The notes beneath the pieces are model-generated. The model made no database searches, was not told the origin of the DNA, and saw only the letters and a program-made list of their open reading frames with translations. This document shows, piece after piece, positions 46,940 to 56,189 of a DNA stretch of 64,000 nucleotides (the first letter of the stretch is position 1; each line of letters opens with the position of its first letter). Origin of the DNA: Streptomyces rubrogriseus (GTDB lineage: Bacteria > Actinomycetota > Actinomycetes > Streptomycetales > Streptomycetaceae); NCBI RefSeq assembly GCF_027947575.1, contig NZ_CP116256.1, positions 8,060,001-8,124,000 on the forward strand. The letters run 5' to 3'. A program made the translations under genes and the position numbers.

Positions 46940-48463
46940 ATGCCCGTACCCGTACCGCGGCAGAGGGCGATCCCGGCCGTGGAGTGTGGTCAGGCGCCCG
47001 CCGCGTCCCCGGACAGCGGCCCTTCCAAGGAACAGGCCCCGCCCGGGACGCCCCAGGCCGAGAACGCCGCCACCCGGCGAGAGAAAACCCCAGAGAACCC
47101 CACGGAGAAGCGCGAGAAGCCCACGGACACCAGCACGGAGACCAGCACCGGCACGAGCACCAGCTCCGGCACGAGCACCGGCACCGGCACCGGCACCGGC
47201 ACCGACCGGACGCCGACGCCCGGCGTCCGGGCCGAGAGCGCGGCTCCCACGAACCTGACGGTGCTGCTGATCGAGGACGATCCGGCCGGCTCGCCGATCG
47301 TGCCGGACCTGCTCGACCAGTCCGGCAAGCCGATCCGCGTCCGCACCGCGCGCAACCTCACCGAGGCCGGGCGGCTGCTGACCGACGACGTCCACTGCAT
47401 CCTGCTGGACCTCGCCCTGTCCTCCCCCGCCCCGGCCCGCACGAACGCCGACGCCGGTGGCAACGGCAGCGGCGGCGACGCGGAGGACGACGACGAGCTG
47501 GCGGTGCTCCGGCAGGTCCTGGAGCTGGCGCCCCGGCACGCCGTGCTCGCCCTCACCTCCTCCAGCGACGCCGAGCGCGGCGCCGAGGCGGTGGCGGTCG
47601 GCGCGCAGGACTACCTGTTCCGCGACGAGCTGGACGGCCGCCTGCTGAGCCGGGCGATCCGCTACGCCGTCGAGCGCAAGCGGTCCGACTCGGCGGAGCG
47701 GCGGCTGGCCGAGGGCAGGGTGCGGGCGCAGGAGAACCGCCGCCTGGAGCGCGGCCTGCTGCCGACCCCGCTGCTGGCGGGCTCCCCGCTGCGCTTCGCC
47801 GCCCGCTACCGCCCGGGCCGCTCGCGCGCGCTGCTGGGCGGCGACTTCTACGACGTCGTGCGCACCCCGGACGGCACCGTGCACGCCATGATCGGCGATG
47901 TCTGCGGGCACGGCCCGGACGAGGCGGCGCTCGGCGTGGAGCTGCGGATCGCCTGGCGGGCGCTGACGCTGGCGGGGCTGTGCGGCGACGAGCTGCTCGG
48001 CACGCTCCAGCAGGTGCTGGAGCACGAACGCTCGGACGACGAGATCTTCGCGACGCTGTGCGCCGTGGACATCTCCCCGGACGGCCGCCGCGCGGGCCTG
48101 TGCCTGGCCGGGCACCCGTCCCCGCTGCTCAGCCGCCCGGGCATGCCCGCACGGCTGCTGCCCTACGACAACAACGGCCCGGCGCTGGGGCTGCTGCCGG
48201 GCGCCCGCTGGCCGCGGACGCAGGTGGAGCTGGGCGCCGAGTGGAGCCTGATGCTGTACACCGACGGCCTGATCGAGGGCCACGTCGGCGGGGGCCGGGA
48301 GCGGCTCGGCCAGGACGGCATGGTGGAGCTGGTCCGCCGCCAGCGCGCCGAGGGTCTGACCGGTGAGGAGCTGCTGCGGGCGACCGTCAACGAGGTCCGC
48401 GAACTCAACGGCGGCGAGCTGGCCGACGACCTGGCCGTGGTCCTGCTGGACCGGACGGCCTGA
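46940..48463 (+). CDS. Receiver-like domain fused to SpoIIE/PP2C serine phosphatase
   Basis: 507 aa. A disordered leader with STGT repeats (residues ~1-110), then a receiver-like domain (LTVLLIEDDPAGSP, possible phospho-Asp in CILLDLALSS) interrupted right after that Asp by a ~25-residue Gly/Asp insert. Its usual Lys is Arg in DYLFRDELDG. The C-terminal PP2C domain has GGDFYDVVRTPDGTVHAMIG, GDVCGHGPDEAALG and LMLYTDGLIEG. Such phosphatases tune anti-sigma/anti-anti-sigma switches. ATG 46940 follows GGAAGGAA; an in-frame ATG at 46805 is less likely. Confidence 0.88.
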   Translation: MPVPVPRQRAIPAVECGQAPAASPDSGPSKEQAPPGTPQAENAATRREKTPENPTEKREKPTDTSTETSTGTSTSSGTSTGTGTGTGTDRTPTPGVRAESAAPTNLTVLLIEDDPAGSPIVPDLLDQSGKPIRVRTARNLTEAGRLLTDDVHCILLDLALSSPAPARTNADAGGNGSGGDAEDDDELAVLRQVLELAPRHAVLALTSSSDAERGAEAVAVGAQDYLFRDELDGRLLSRAIRYAVERKRSDSAERRLAEGRVRAQENRRLERGLLPTPLLAGSPLRFAARYRPGRSRALLGGDFYDVVRTPDGTVHAMIGDVCGHGPDEAALGVELRIAWRALTLAGLCGDELLGTLQQVLEHERSDDEIFATLCAVDISPDGRRAGLCLAGHPSPLLSRPGMPARLLPYDNNGPALGLLPGARWPRTQVELGAEWSLMLYTDGLIEGHVGGGRERLGQDGMVELVRRQRAEGLTGEELLRATVNEVRELNGGELADDLAVVLLDRTA

Positions 48464-48511
48464 GCCGCCCGGTCCCGGTGACCCGGCGCGGGGGCTGCCC
48501 GTCGTACGGGG

Positions 48512-48865
48512 TCAGCGTCCGCCGTTGTACGGGCCGTACGGGCCGTCGCTGCTGGAGCCGCGGCGGCTGCTGCGGCCGCCGCCGGACAGACCGCGCAGCG
48601 CGGGCCGTACGTCGACCATGTACACGATCGTCGCGATGAGACCGATGATCGGCAGGAACGACAGGATGTTGAAGATCAGGTTCACCACGAAGGCGAGCCC
48701 GAGGATGATCAGCCAGAAGGGCTTGGTCTTCTTGTCGGCCGCGCGGTAGGCGTCCTCGCGGCGCGTGGCGGCGTCGATCAAAGCGAAGCCGCTGAAAAGG
48801 ATCAGGGCGATGCTCAGCAGCCACATGAAGCCTGCGAACCCCTGCATCAGCACAACGTCCACCAC
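48512..48865 (-). CDS. DUF2516 membrane protein
   Basis: Up to 117 aa with two or three membrane helices (GFMWLLSIALILFSGFALID, FWLIILGLAFVVNLIFNILS, LPIIGLIATIVYM) and a Gly/Ser/Arg tail ending DGPYGPYNGGR. The true start may be GTG 48853 or ATG 48847. Matches DUF2516, small actinobacterial membrane proteins of unknown role, next to a helical HBHA-like gene. Confidence 0.83.
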   Translation of the reverse strand: MVDVVLMQGFAGFMWLLSIALILFSGFALIDAATRREDAYRAADKKTKPFWLIILGLAFVVNLIFNILSFLPIIGLIATIVYMVDVRPALRGLSGGGRSSRRGSSSDGPYGPYNGGR

Positions 48866-48960
48866 CAGAATCGGATCGTCATTACGCGGTCACCGTACCC
48901 GCAGAACGAGCCGGACACCCCAAGGGTGCCCGGCCCGCTCTCCGCTCCTCGCGCCCTGCC

Positions 48961-49602
48961 CTACTTGGCGGGCGGCGTCGTCTTCCTGGCGGTGGTGTTC
49001 TTCTTGGCCGGGGCCTTGCGCGGGGCGGGCGTCTTCTTCGCCGCCGCGGACTTGTCCTCGGTGACCCGGACCGGCTCGGACTTGGCCGTCGCCGGCTTGG
49101 GCGTCGCGGGCCTGGCCGGGGCGGGCTTGGCCGGCTCGACGGCGACCGCGAGGTCCTCCACGTCCTCGGCGAGGTCCTCGATGCCGTCGGCGGCCTGGCC
49201 GCGCCAGGTGCGCACCGCGTGCTCGCCGCGCTCGGCGACCTTCTCGTAGGTCTCCCGGGCCTTGACGGCGTACTCGGCGGCGACACCGACGGAGCGCAGC
49301 GCGAGGTCCTGGGCGGTCTCGCCGAGCTTCTTGAAGTCGGCGTCGAGGTTGCCGAACAGCTCGTTGGCCTTGGCCTGGAGGCTGCCCTGGGTCTCCTTGA
49401 CGCGGGCCGTCGCCTTCTCCTGGACGGCCTTCGGGTCGGTGTTGCGTACGGCGTCGATCCGCGCCGGGGCCTCCGCGCGCAGCTGCTCCACCAGCACCGG
49501 CACCTTCTTGGCCTGCTGGAAGGCGAGGTCGGCGGTGCCCGCGGCGAAGTAGAGCGGGGTGGGGTCGCTGAAGGTCTTGCGCAGGTCGTCGGTGATGGCC
49601 AT
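48961..49602 (-). CDS. Heparin-binding haemagglutinin-like (HBHA-like) helical protein
   Basis: 213 aa. The N-terminal ~150 residues are a helical/coiled-coil domain (LVEQLRAEAPARIDAVRNTD, VKETQGSLQAKANELFGNLD) and the C-terminus is a Lys/Ala/Pro tail (AAKKTPAPRKAPAKKNTTAR). This is the architecture of mycobacterial HBHA; in Streptomyces such proteins have been linked to polar growth and lipid or DNA contact rather than adhesion. ATG follows GGAGGACC. An XRE regulator lies 22 bases upstream on the same strand. Confidence 0.87.
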   Translation of the reverse strand: MAITDDLRKTFSDPTPLYFAAGTADLAFQQAKKVPVLVEQLRAEAPARIDAVRNTDPKAVQEKATARVKETQGSLQAKANELFGNLDADFKKLGETAQDLALRSVGVAAEYAVKARETYEKVAERGEHAVRTWRGQAADGIEDLAEDVEDLAVAVEPAKPAPARPATPKPATAKSEPVRVTEDKSAAAKKTPAPRKAPAKKNTTARKTTPPAK

Positions 49603-49624
49603 GGTGATGGTCCTCCGGAATTGC

Positions 49625-50050
49625 TTACGAGTGAGGGTTTTGTGTCGTTGCAGCCCCGTCGACGGCGATGTCGGCGTCGGCGCCCGGCTCCGCGTCGGTC
49701 CCGAACCCGTTCTCCTTGCGGAAGGACTCGTAGACCTGGAGCAGCACCTGTTTCTGGCGCTCGTTCAGCGAGGGGTCGGCGAGGATGACCGCACGCGTCT
49801 CCACGTCCTCCCGGTCCCGCTCCGCGTCGAGGATCCCCGCGCGGACGTACAGCGTCTCGGCGGAGATCCGCAGCGCCTTGGCGACCTGCTGGAGCACCTC
49901 CGCGCTCGGCTTGCGCAGCCCGCGCTCGATCTGGCTCAGGTACGGGTTGGACACGCCCGCGGCGTCGGCGAGCTGCCGGAGCGACAGCTGCGCGTTGCGC
50001 CGCTGCTCGCGCAGGTACTCACCGAGATTGCCGACGTTGAGCGATGCCAT
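49625..50050 (-). CDS. XRE-family transcriptional regulator
   Basis: 141 aa. The HTH spans residues ~8-65 (GEYLREQRRNAQLSLRQLAD, AAGVSNPYLSQIERGLRKPS). A C-terminal helical extension (NERQKQVLLQVYESFRKENG) suggests dimerisation. ATG at 50050 is the family start. A 26-bp palindrome lies 26 bases upstream, probably its own operator. It probably shares a transcript with the HBHA-like gene, so it may control it. Confidence 0.9.
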   Translation of the reverse strand: MASLNVGNLGEYLREQRRNAQLSLRQLADAAGVSNPYLSQIERGLRKPSAEVLQQVAKALRISAETLYVRAGILDAERDREDVETRAVILADPSLNERQKQVLLQVYESFRKENGFGTDAEPGADADIAVDGAATTQNPHS

Positions 50051-50076
50051 GCGTCCAGCATGCGCCACCGCGCTAA

Positions 50077-50102
50077 CTATTGCAAGCATCTGCTTGCAAT
50101 AG
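50077..50102. promoter_or_regulatory. Palindromic operator upstream of the XRE gene
   Basis: Perfect 12-bp arms CTATTGCAAGCA and TGCTTGCAATAG around TC. It is placed between 26 and 52 bases upstream of the XRE start, with an AT-rich core unusual for this genome. Consistent with autoregulation. Confidence 0.75.
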
Positions 50103-50224
50103 TGTGTCGCCGCCTCCGGACCCCGGCCCCCGGCTCCTCCCGGCTCCCCCGGCTCCGTACCCACTTTTTTGTGCGTACTGGGCAACGCGTCGCGGCCGTC
50201 CGAAACTGAGACGGCAGGCGGGCG

Positions 50225-50584
50225 TCAGGAAGGCGCGCGGACGGCGGGCTCCGGTGCCGCCAGCCGGTCCAGGCGGCGGTGGCCCCAGTCGGAGAGGGGG
50301 GAAAGGGCCTCGGCGAGATCGCGGCCGAACGGGGTCAGGGAGTACTCGGTCCGCAGCGGCAGCACGTCGTACACCCGTCGGTCCACCAGGTCGTCCGCCT
50401 CCATCTCGCGCAGCGCCTGCGTCAGCACCTTCTCGGTGAGGCCCGGCGCCCTCCGGCGCAGCTCGGCCGGGCGGTGCGGGCCGGACTCCAGCAGCCACAG
50501 CAGCGTGGTCTTCCACTTGCCCTCGATCACGGCGATCGCGGCGGTCACTCCGCAGACGTTCGGATCGTGGCGCCGGTGTGCCAT
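50225..50584 (-). CDS. HxlR-family transcriptional regulator
   Basis: 119 aa winged-helix HxlR protein: CGVTAAIAVIEGKWKTTLLW, FNEL-equivalent HRPAELRRRAPGLTEKVLTQ, LREMEADDLVDRRVY and EYSLTPFGRDLAEAL. It has an N-terminal Cys (VCGV) as in redox- or aldehyde-sensing members. It is divergent from an imine-reductase-like gene 51 bases away and probably represses it. Confidence 0.92.
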   Translation of the reverse strand: MAHRRHDPNVCGVTAAIAVIEGKWKTTLLWLLESGPHRPAELRRRAPGLTEKVLTQALREMEADDLVDRRVYDVLPLRTEYSLTPFGRDLAEALSPLSDWGHRRLDRLAAPEPAVRAPS

Positions 50585-50635
50585 GAGGTGCCCCCATTCA
50601 TCAGCAATTGTTCTTCACGTTACGGGAGTTGAAGC

Positions 50636-51547
50636 ATGTCCGCACCCACCGGGCGGCCCTCCGCCGTCACCGCCACCGCCACCGCCGTCACCGTCGTCGG
50701 CCTGGGTCCGATGGGCCGTGCGCTGGCCGCCGCGTTCGTGGCCGCGGGGGTGGCCACCACCGTCTGGAACCGCACGCCGGGGCGGGACGCCGAGCTGGTC
50801 GCGGCGGGCGCGGTCGCCGCCGCGTCGGCCGAGGAGGCGGTCGCCGCCTCGCCGCTGACGGTCGTCTGCGTGGTGAACTACGACGCCTCGGACGCCGTGC
50901 TGCGCCAGGAGGCCGTCACCGCCGCGCTCAAGGGCCGGACGGTCGTGAACCTGAGCGCCGACACCCCCGGGCGCGCCCGGGACACGGCCGAGTGGGCCGC
51001 CCGGCACGGCGTCCGCTACCTGGACGGCGCGATCATGACCCCCGCCCCGACCATCGGCACGGACGACGGCGTGTTCCTGCACAGCGGCCCCGAGGAGCTG
51101 TACGAGGAGCACCGGCCGGTGCTGGCGGCGCTCGGCGGCACCCACACCCACCTGGGCGAGGACCCCGGGCGGGCGGCGGCCTACGACATCGCGCTGCTCG
51201 ACGTCTTCTGGACGGCGATGGCGGGTTACGCGCACGCCCTCGCGGTGGCCCGGGCGGAGGGCGTCACCGGCGCGGAACTCGCGCCGTTCGCGCACGGCAT
51301 CGCCGCGATCCTGCCGCCGCTGTTCACGGAGTTCGCCGCCGACACGGACGCCGGGACGTACTCGGGCGCGATCAACCCGGTCACCTCGGCCGTCTCGACC
51401 ATGGCGCACGTCGTCCACGCCGCCGAGGCGCACGGCATCGACGCGAGCCTGATGCGGGTGATCGAGGGACAGGCCCGCCGGGTCGTCGCCCGGGGGCACG
51501 GCTCCGACGGCTACACCCGGGTCGCGGAGGTGATCACCGGGCGCTGA
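50636..51547 (+). CDS. NAD(P)-dependent oxidoreductase, imine reductase-like
   Basis: 303 aa: Rossmann motif VTVVGLGPMGRALAAAFVAA, TTVWNRTP (NADPH-type), and the C-terminal helical dimer domain of the beta-hydroxyacid dehydrogenase family. The motif AAAYDIALLDVFWTAMAGYA carries Asp in the position typical of imine reductases rather than the Lys of hydroxyacid dehydrogenases. Substrate unknown. ATG follows CGGGAG. The HxlR partner is divergent. Confidence 0.88.
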   Translation: MSAPTGRPSAVTATATAVTVVGLGPMGRALAAAFVAAGVATTVWNRTPGRDAELVAAGAVAAASAEEAVAASPLTVVCVVNYDASDAVLRQEAVTAALKGRTVVNLSADTPGRARDTAEWAARHGVRYLDGAIMTPAPTIGTDDGVFLHSGPEELYEEHRPVLAALGGTHTHLGEDPGRAAAYDIALLDVFWTAMAGYAHALAVARAEGVTGAELAPFAHGIAAILPPLFTEFAADTDAGTYSGAINPVTSAVSTMAHVVHAAEAHGIDASLMRVIEGQARRVVARGHGSDGYTRVAEVITGR

Positions 51548-51569
51548 CCCGGGCGGGGGAGCGAGCACG

Positions 51570-53612
51570 TCAGAACGGCAGGGGCCGCGCGTGGACCACG
51601 TCCAGCCGCGACACCGCGCGGGTGAGCACCACGTACAGCCGGTGCAGGCCCCGCCCGCCGGGGCCCTCCGCCGCCGCGATCGCCGCCGGTTCGACGGCGA
51701 CGACGTGGTCGTACTCCAGGCCCTTGACCACGCTCGCCGGCACGACGGCCACCCGGGAGCAGAGCGCCTCGGGTCCGGCCGCCGCGATGCCGGCCGCGTC
51801 GAGGGCGGCCCGCAGTCCCGGCACGTCCGGGTCGGCGGCGACGACGCCCACCGAGCCCTCCCGGGTGAGCGCGTGCCGTACGGCGTCCACGACCGCCTCC
51901 GGCACGGCGCCGGGGACGGCCTGGCGCAGCGTCAACTCGCCGTCGCCGCGCAGCGAGCGGGCCGGCGGCACGTCCACGCCGAGCCGTGCGAGCAGCCGAT
52001 TGGCGAGGCCCACCACCTCCTGCGGCACCCGGAATCCGGTGGTCAGCGGCACCACGGCCGCGTCCGGGCGGCCCAGGTGGGCGAGGACGGTCCGCCAGGA
52101 GCGCGCGGCCCACGGCGTGGTCCCCTGGGCGAGGTCGCCGAGGACGGTGAGCGAACCGAAGGCCGACCTGCGGGCGATGGCCCGGCACTCCATCGGGGAC
52201 AGGTCCTGGGCCTCGTCGACGACGATGTGGCCGTAGCCCTCGGGGTGTCCGAGGAGTCCGGCGACCTCGTCGAGGAGGAGCAGATCGGCGGCGGACCAGC
52301 GCGCCGACCGCCACGACCGCGGTGCCCGCCCCGTCCACCGCAGGGCCCGCTGCTCCTCCTGGTCCAGCAGTCCGGCGGCGGCGCGGGCCAGCACTCCGGG
52401 GTCGCCGAGCAGCGGCGCGACGACCTCTTCGGGGCGCACCCGGGGCCATGCGGCGTCGAGGGCCGCGCCGACCGGCCGGCACCGTTCGACGCGGCGCAGC
52501 CAGGCATTGCTCTGCGGCCCGGCGCGCCGCTCGGCCCGCTCCTGGACGTACCGCACGATCCGGGCCCTGACCCGCTCGCGCCCGACGTCGTACGGCGGCT
52601 CCTCCTCCCGGACCTCCGCGACGATGCGGGCCAGCGCCTCGGCCGGGACCCGCCAGCGGTAGGCGCCGTCCGGCACGGCGAGGTCTCCGGCGGCGCCCGG
52701 GTCCACGCGCGCGTAGAGGGCGCGGCGCAGCACCTCGGCGGTCCGGGCGTCGTGCTTGAGGGCGGCGGCCGGTGCGTCGTCGGTGCGGGTGACCGGGTGC
52801 CGGGCGATCTCCCGGTCCAGCGTGGACTGCCGTACGCCGCTCTCGCCGAGGGCGGGGAGCACCTCGGCGATGTAGGAGAGGAAGGTCGGGTTCGGGCCGA
52901 GGATCAGCAGGCCGCCCCGCCTGATGCGCTGCGGGTGGGTGTAGAGGAGGTACGCGGCCCGGTGCAGGCCGACGGCGGTCTTGCCGGTGCCCGGGGCGCC
53001 CTGGACGCAGACGGTGCTGCCGAGAGCGGCGCGGACCAGGTCGTCCTGCTCGGGCTGGATGGTGGCGGCGATGTCCCGCATGGGTCCGACGCGGGGCCGT
53101 TCGATCTCCCGCGCGACGATGGCGCTCGCCCGGGACTCGCCCCGCCCGAGGTGCTCGTCCTCCATGCCGGTGAGGTCGGCGGCGTCGCCGCGGCTGCCGG
53201 GCGCCCATCCGAAGCGGCGGCGGACCGCCACGCCGCGCGGGTCGCCCGCGGTGGCCTGGTAGAAGGCGCGGGAGACGGGGGCGCGCCAGTCGACGACGAG
53301 GGGCGGGGCGGCCGGGTGCTCGGTGATGCGCAGCCGCCCGATGTGCAGCGCCCGCCCGGTCTCCTCGCCTTCCGCGAAGTCGAGCCGTCCGAAGAACAGC
53401 GGGCCCGGCGGCAGTTCGCGCATCTCCTTGGCCCGGCTGCGCAGCCGGTACCCGAGGACCTCGGCGTCGGCACCGGAGGCGGAGACGTCCTCGCCGGTGA
53501 CGACGTGTTCCTGGGCGCCCTCGACCATCGCGGCGAGGACGGTCCGGCAGTGTTCGTGGTGGGCGCGTTCGCGGTCGAGGGCGCGCTGGAGGGCGGGTTC
53601 GGTCGACGTCAT
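51570..53612 (-). CDS. HelD/UvrD-like ATPase
   Basis: 680 aa superfamily 1 helicase-like protein of the actinobacterial HelD class: Walker A VQGAPGTGKTAVGLHRAAYL, Walker B HIVVDEAQDLSPME, motif III LGDLAQGTTPWAA, motif VI region RLYVVLTRAVSRLDV. The N-terminal helical arm (ERAHHEHCRTVLAAMVEGAQ) matches HelD, which displaces or recycles stalled RNA polymerase; relatives (HelR) protect against rifamycins. Slightly shorter than many members. ATG lies near a TTTTTTA-rich promoter region. Confidence 0.9.
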   Translation of the reverse strand: MTSTEPALQRALDRERAHHEHCRTVLAAMVEGAQEHVVTGEDVSASGADAEVLGYRLRSRAKEMRELPPGPLFFGRLDFAEGEETGRALHIGRLRITEHPAAPPLVVDWRAPVSRAFYQATAGDPRGVAVRRRFGWAPGSRGDAADLTGMEDEHLGRGESRASAIVAREIERPRVGPMRDIAATIQPEQDDLVRAALGSTVCVQGAPGTGKTAVGLHRAAYLLYTHPQRIRRGGLLILGPNPTFLSYIAEVLPALGESGVRQSTLDREIARHPVTRTDDAPAAALKHDARTAEVLRRALYARVDPGAAGDLAVPDGAYRWRVPAEALARIVAEVREEEPPYDVGRERVRARIVRYVQERAERRAGPQSNAWLRRVERCRPVGAALDAAWPRVRPEEVVAPLLGDPGVLARAAAGLLDQEEQRALRWTGRAPRSWRSARWSAADLLLLDEVAGLLGHPEGYGHIVVDEAQDLSPMECRAIARRSAFGSLTVLGDLAQGTTPWAARSWRTVLAHLGRPDAAVVPLTTGFRVPQEVVGLANRLLARLGVDVPPARSLRGDGELTLRQAVPGAVPEAVVDAVRHALTREGSVGVVAADPDVPGLRAALDAAGIAAAGPEALCSRVAVVPASVVKGLEYDHVVAVEPAAIAAAEGPGGRGLHRLYVVLTRAVSRLDVVHARPLPF

Positions 53613-53666
53613 TCCGGCAAGCCTACCGGAATGACGTTACCGGGTTACATTTTTTACTCGGTCAGT

Positions 53667-54536
53667 TCAAGGCCGGGCCGCCGCGCTGAAGTGTCCGTCC
53701 GCCCGGCTCCCCAGTAGGTCCAGGAGCGCCAGGGCCTCGGCGTCCGGTGATCCGGCCGGCGCGGAGTAGAGGACGAGGCGCTGGTCGCGGTCGTCGAGGA
53801 CGAGCGAGTCGCAGTCGACGGTGACCTCCCCGACGACCGGGTGCCGGAAGGTCTTCGTGAGCGTCGGCGCGGCCTGGACGTCGTGCCGCTCCCAGAGCCG
53901 CCCGAACTCGGGACTGGCGTCGCTCAGCTCGTCGACGAGTTCCCGCACCGCCGGGTCCGACGGGTACCGGGCGAGCGCGGACCGCAGTCCCATGACGACG
54001 TGCAGCCGGAAGTCCGCGCCGTGGGAGGTCCCGTACAGCTCGGTGCCGGTGGGCGTGGCGCCGAGGAACGCCCAGCGCGCCAGGTTGCGGTCCCTGGGGG
54101 CGAGTTCGCCGAAGTCCTCCATGAGCGCGGCCGCGAGGCCGTTCCACGCGAGCACGTCGTACGCGGCGGAGACCACGAAGGCGGCCGTCAGCGGGAGCCG
54201 CTCGATGAGCGCGAGGATGCTCGGGCGGACATCGCGCCGGTGCAGTCCGGTGCGGCTCGGCGCGGTGCCCGCGAGGACGTGGAGGTGGTCGGACTCGGCG
54301 TCCGTGAGCCGCAGGGCGCCCGCGATCCCGGCGAGGACCTCGCCCGACGGCCGCGGCGCCCTGCCCTGTTCGAGCCGGACGTAGTACTCGGTGGAGATGT
54401 GCGCGAGGACCGCCACCTCCTCGCGGCGAAGACCCGGTGTCCGGCGCCGCGGGCCCGAGGGGAGTCCGACGTCCTCCGGCCGGAGCCGCTCGCGGCGGCT
54501 GCGGAGGAACGCCCCGAGCTCCTTCTTGTTGTCCAT
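53667..54536 (-). CDS. XRE regulator with MmyB-like ligand domain
   Basis: 289 aa: HTH (LGAFLRSRRERLRPEDVGLP, TPGLRREEVAVLAHISTEYY, RLEQGRAPRPS) and a MmyB-type PAS-like domain (AAFVVSAAYDVLAWNGLAAA, NLARWAFLGATP, LVLYSAPAGSPDAEALALL) that binds fatty-acid-like ligands in structural relatives. It is divergent from the SDR gene 87 bases away, the standard pairing of regulator and target. Confidence 0.92.
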   Translation of the reverse strand: MDNKKELGAFLRSRRERLRPEDVGLPSGPRRRTPGLRREEVAVLAHISTEYYVRLEQGRAPRPSGEVLAGIAGALRLTDAESDHLHVLAGTAPSRTGLHRRDVRPSILALIERLPLTAAFVVSAAYDVLAWNGLAAALMEDFGELAPRDRNLARWAFLGATPTGTELYGTSHGADFRLHVVMGLRSALARYPSDPAVRELVDELSDASPEFGRLWERHDVQAAPTLTKTFRHPVVGEVTVDCDSLVLDDRDQRLVLYSAPAGSPDAEALALLDLLGSRADGHFSAAARP

Positions 54537-54623
54537 ACCCCGAGTCTGCACGCCGCGCGGCGCCGGGTGCCTGGTACAGCCTGTGCCTGTATCCGCCCGC
54601 CGGGCGGCCGGACGCTGTCGACC

Positions 54624-55469
54624 ATGACGAACAACACGAACAACACGAACGACACGAGCGACACGAACGACACCGACGCGCCGAACAGCACGCACACCGT
54701 CCACAGCGCACCCATCGGCCTGCTCACCGGCAAGGTCCTGTTCATCACCGGTGCCAGCCGCGGCATCGGGGCGGCCGCGGCCCGGCTCTTCGCCGCCGAG
54801 GGCGCCGCCGTCGTGCTCGCCGCCCGCGGTACCGACGCCCTGGACCGCGTGGTGAAGGAGATCCGCGCCGACGGCGGTGTCGCCGACGCCGTCGCCCTGG
54901 ACCTGGCCGACCCCGCGAGCATCCGCGCCGCCGTCGACCACGTGGGGAACCTGCACGGCCGACTCGACGGCGCCTTCAACAACGGCGCGGCGATCCAGCG
55001 GCCCGGTCCGCTCGACACGACGAGCGACGAGGACGTCGACGAGCAGTTCGCCGTGAACTTCCGCTCGCACTGGACCGCCATGAACGCCGAGGCCGCGCTC
55101 ATGCGGCGCACCGGTGGCGGGGCGATCGTCAACACGTCGAGCATCGGCAGCCGCCGCGCGAACCCGGCCCTGCCCGCGTACGGCGCCATGAAGCGCGCGC
55201 TGAACAGCCTCACCGAGACCGCCGCGGTGAGCTGGGCCGCCGACCGTATCCGGGTGAACGGCATCACGCCGGGCGGCACCGCCACGGAGATGATCGACGC
55301 GTGGGAGGAGGCGACCCCCGGCGTCGTCGACCGCATCAACGCGTCGACCCCGTTCGGCCGGATGGCCGAGCCCCGCGAGGTCGCCGAGGTCGCCGCGTGG
55401 CTGCTCAGCGACCGCGCCTCGTGGGTGACCGGCGCGATCGTGCCGGTCGACGGCGGCGCGGGCGCCTGA
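54624..55469 (+). CDS. Short-chain dehydrogenase/reductase
   Basis: 281 aa SDR: cofactor loop ITGASRGIGAAAARLFAAEG, NNGAAIQRPGPLD (NNAG-like), Ser in IVNTSSIGSRR, and Tyr/Lys in PAYGAMKRALNSL. Pyr/PG motif RVNGITPGGTATEM. The first ~22 residues are an NTNNTNDTSDTNDTD repeat encoded by 9-bp ACGAACRAC units, probably a variable, dispensable extension. It is probably controlled by the divergent MmyB-type regulator. Confidence 0.93.
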   Translation: MTNNTNNTNDTSDTNDTDAPNSTHTVHSAPIGLLTGKVLFITGASRGIGAAAARLFAAEGAAVVLAARGTDALDRVVKEIRADGGVADAVALDLADPASIRAAVDHVGNLHGRLDGAFNNGAAIQRPGPLDTTSDEDVDEQFAVNFRSHWTAMNAEAALMRRTGGGAIVNTSSIGSRRANPALPAYGAMKRALNSLTETAAVSWAADRIRVNGITPGGTATEMIDAWEEATPGVVDRINASTPFGRMAEPREVAEVAAWLLSDRASWVTGAIVPVDGGAGA

Positions 55470-55538
55470 GCGGGCCGGGGCCGGACGGCGGGACCGGGCG
55501 GAGGGACGGGACCCGGCCGCCGAACCGACCGCGGCCGG

Positions 55539-56177
55539 TCATCCCTCCAACGGCCCGGCGCTCCTCCGCGGCCGCCCTGCCGCCAGCCCTCTCGCCAGCC
55601 CGGCGAACGCCCGTTCCGCCGCCGTGACCGCGTCGTCCCGGACGTCCGCCACCCGTTCCCCGGCGGCGATCCGCCGCCAGTTGTCCAGCGCGAGGACCCG
55701 CTGCACGGCGATGATCTGTCCGGCTGCCAGCCTGGCGTCCAGGTCACCGCCGAGCACCTCGGCGAGCGCGGCCTCGGACCGCTCCAGCTGGGTGTGCATC
55801 CGGGCGACCAGGGCGGGGGTGCCGTAGAGCAGCCGGTGGAAGGCGAGTACGGCGGGGTGGTCGTTGAGCCCGGTCACCGGGTCGCACCGCTCAAGGCCCG
55901 CCAGGAAGTGCCGCCGCAGCGCGTCGACCGGCGCGGGCTGCCCCGCCGCCGCCACCCGGGCCGCCTCGTCCTCGTGGTCGGCGATCCGGTGCAGGACCAG
56001 GTCCTCCTTGGCCGGGAAGTACCGGAAGAGCGTCGGCTTGGAGACCTCGGCCGCGGCCGCCACCTCGGCGACGGACACCGCGTCGAAGCCCTTCTCCAGG
56101 AAGAGTTCGACGGCGATGTCCGACAGGGTCCGGAACATCCGCTGCCTCTTGCGCTCGCGCAGACCGGGGGCGTTCAT
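55539..56177 (-). CDS. TetR-family regulator
   Basis: 212 aa: N-terminal HTH (IAVELFLEKGFDAVSVAEVA, AAAEVSKPTLFRYFPAKEDL) and a helical ligand domain with MftR-like features (LAFHRLLYGTPALVARMHTQ). The start lies 12 bases from the left end of the second 175-bp element, which therefore sits in its promoter and may have altered its expression. Confidence 0.92.
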   Translation of the reverse strand: MNAPGLRERKRQRMFRTLSDIAVELFLEKGFDAVSVAEVAAAAEVSKPTLFRYFPAKEDLVLHRIADHEDEAARVAAAGQPAPVDALRRHFLAGLERCDPVTGLNDHPAVLAFHRLLYGTPALVARMHTQLERSEAALAEVLGGDLDARLAAGQIIAVQRVLALDNWRRIAAGERVADVRDDAVTAAERAFAGLARGLAAGRPRRSAGPLEG

Positions 56178-56189
56178 GCAGGCGAGCCT

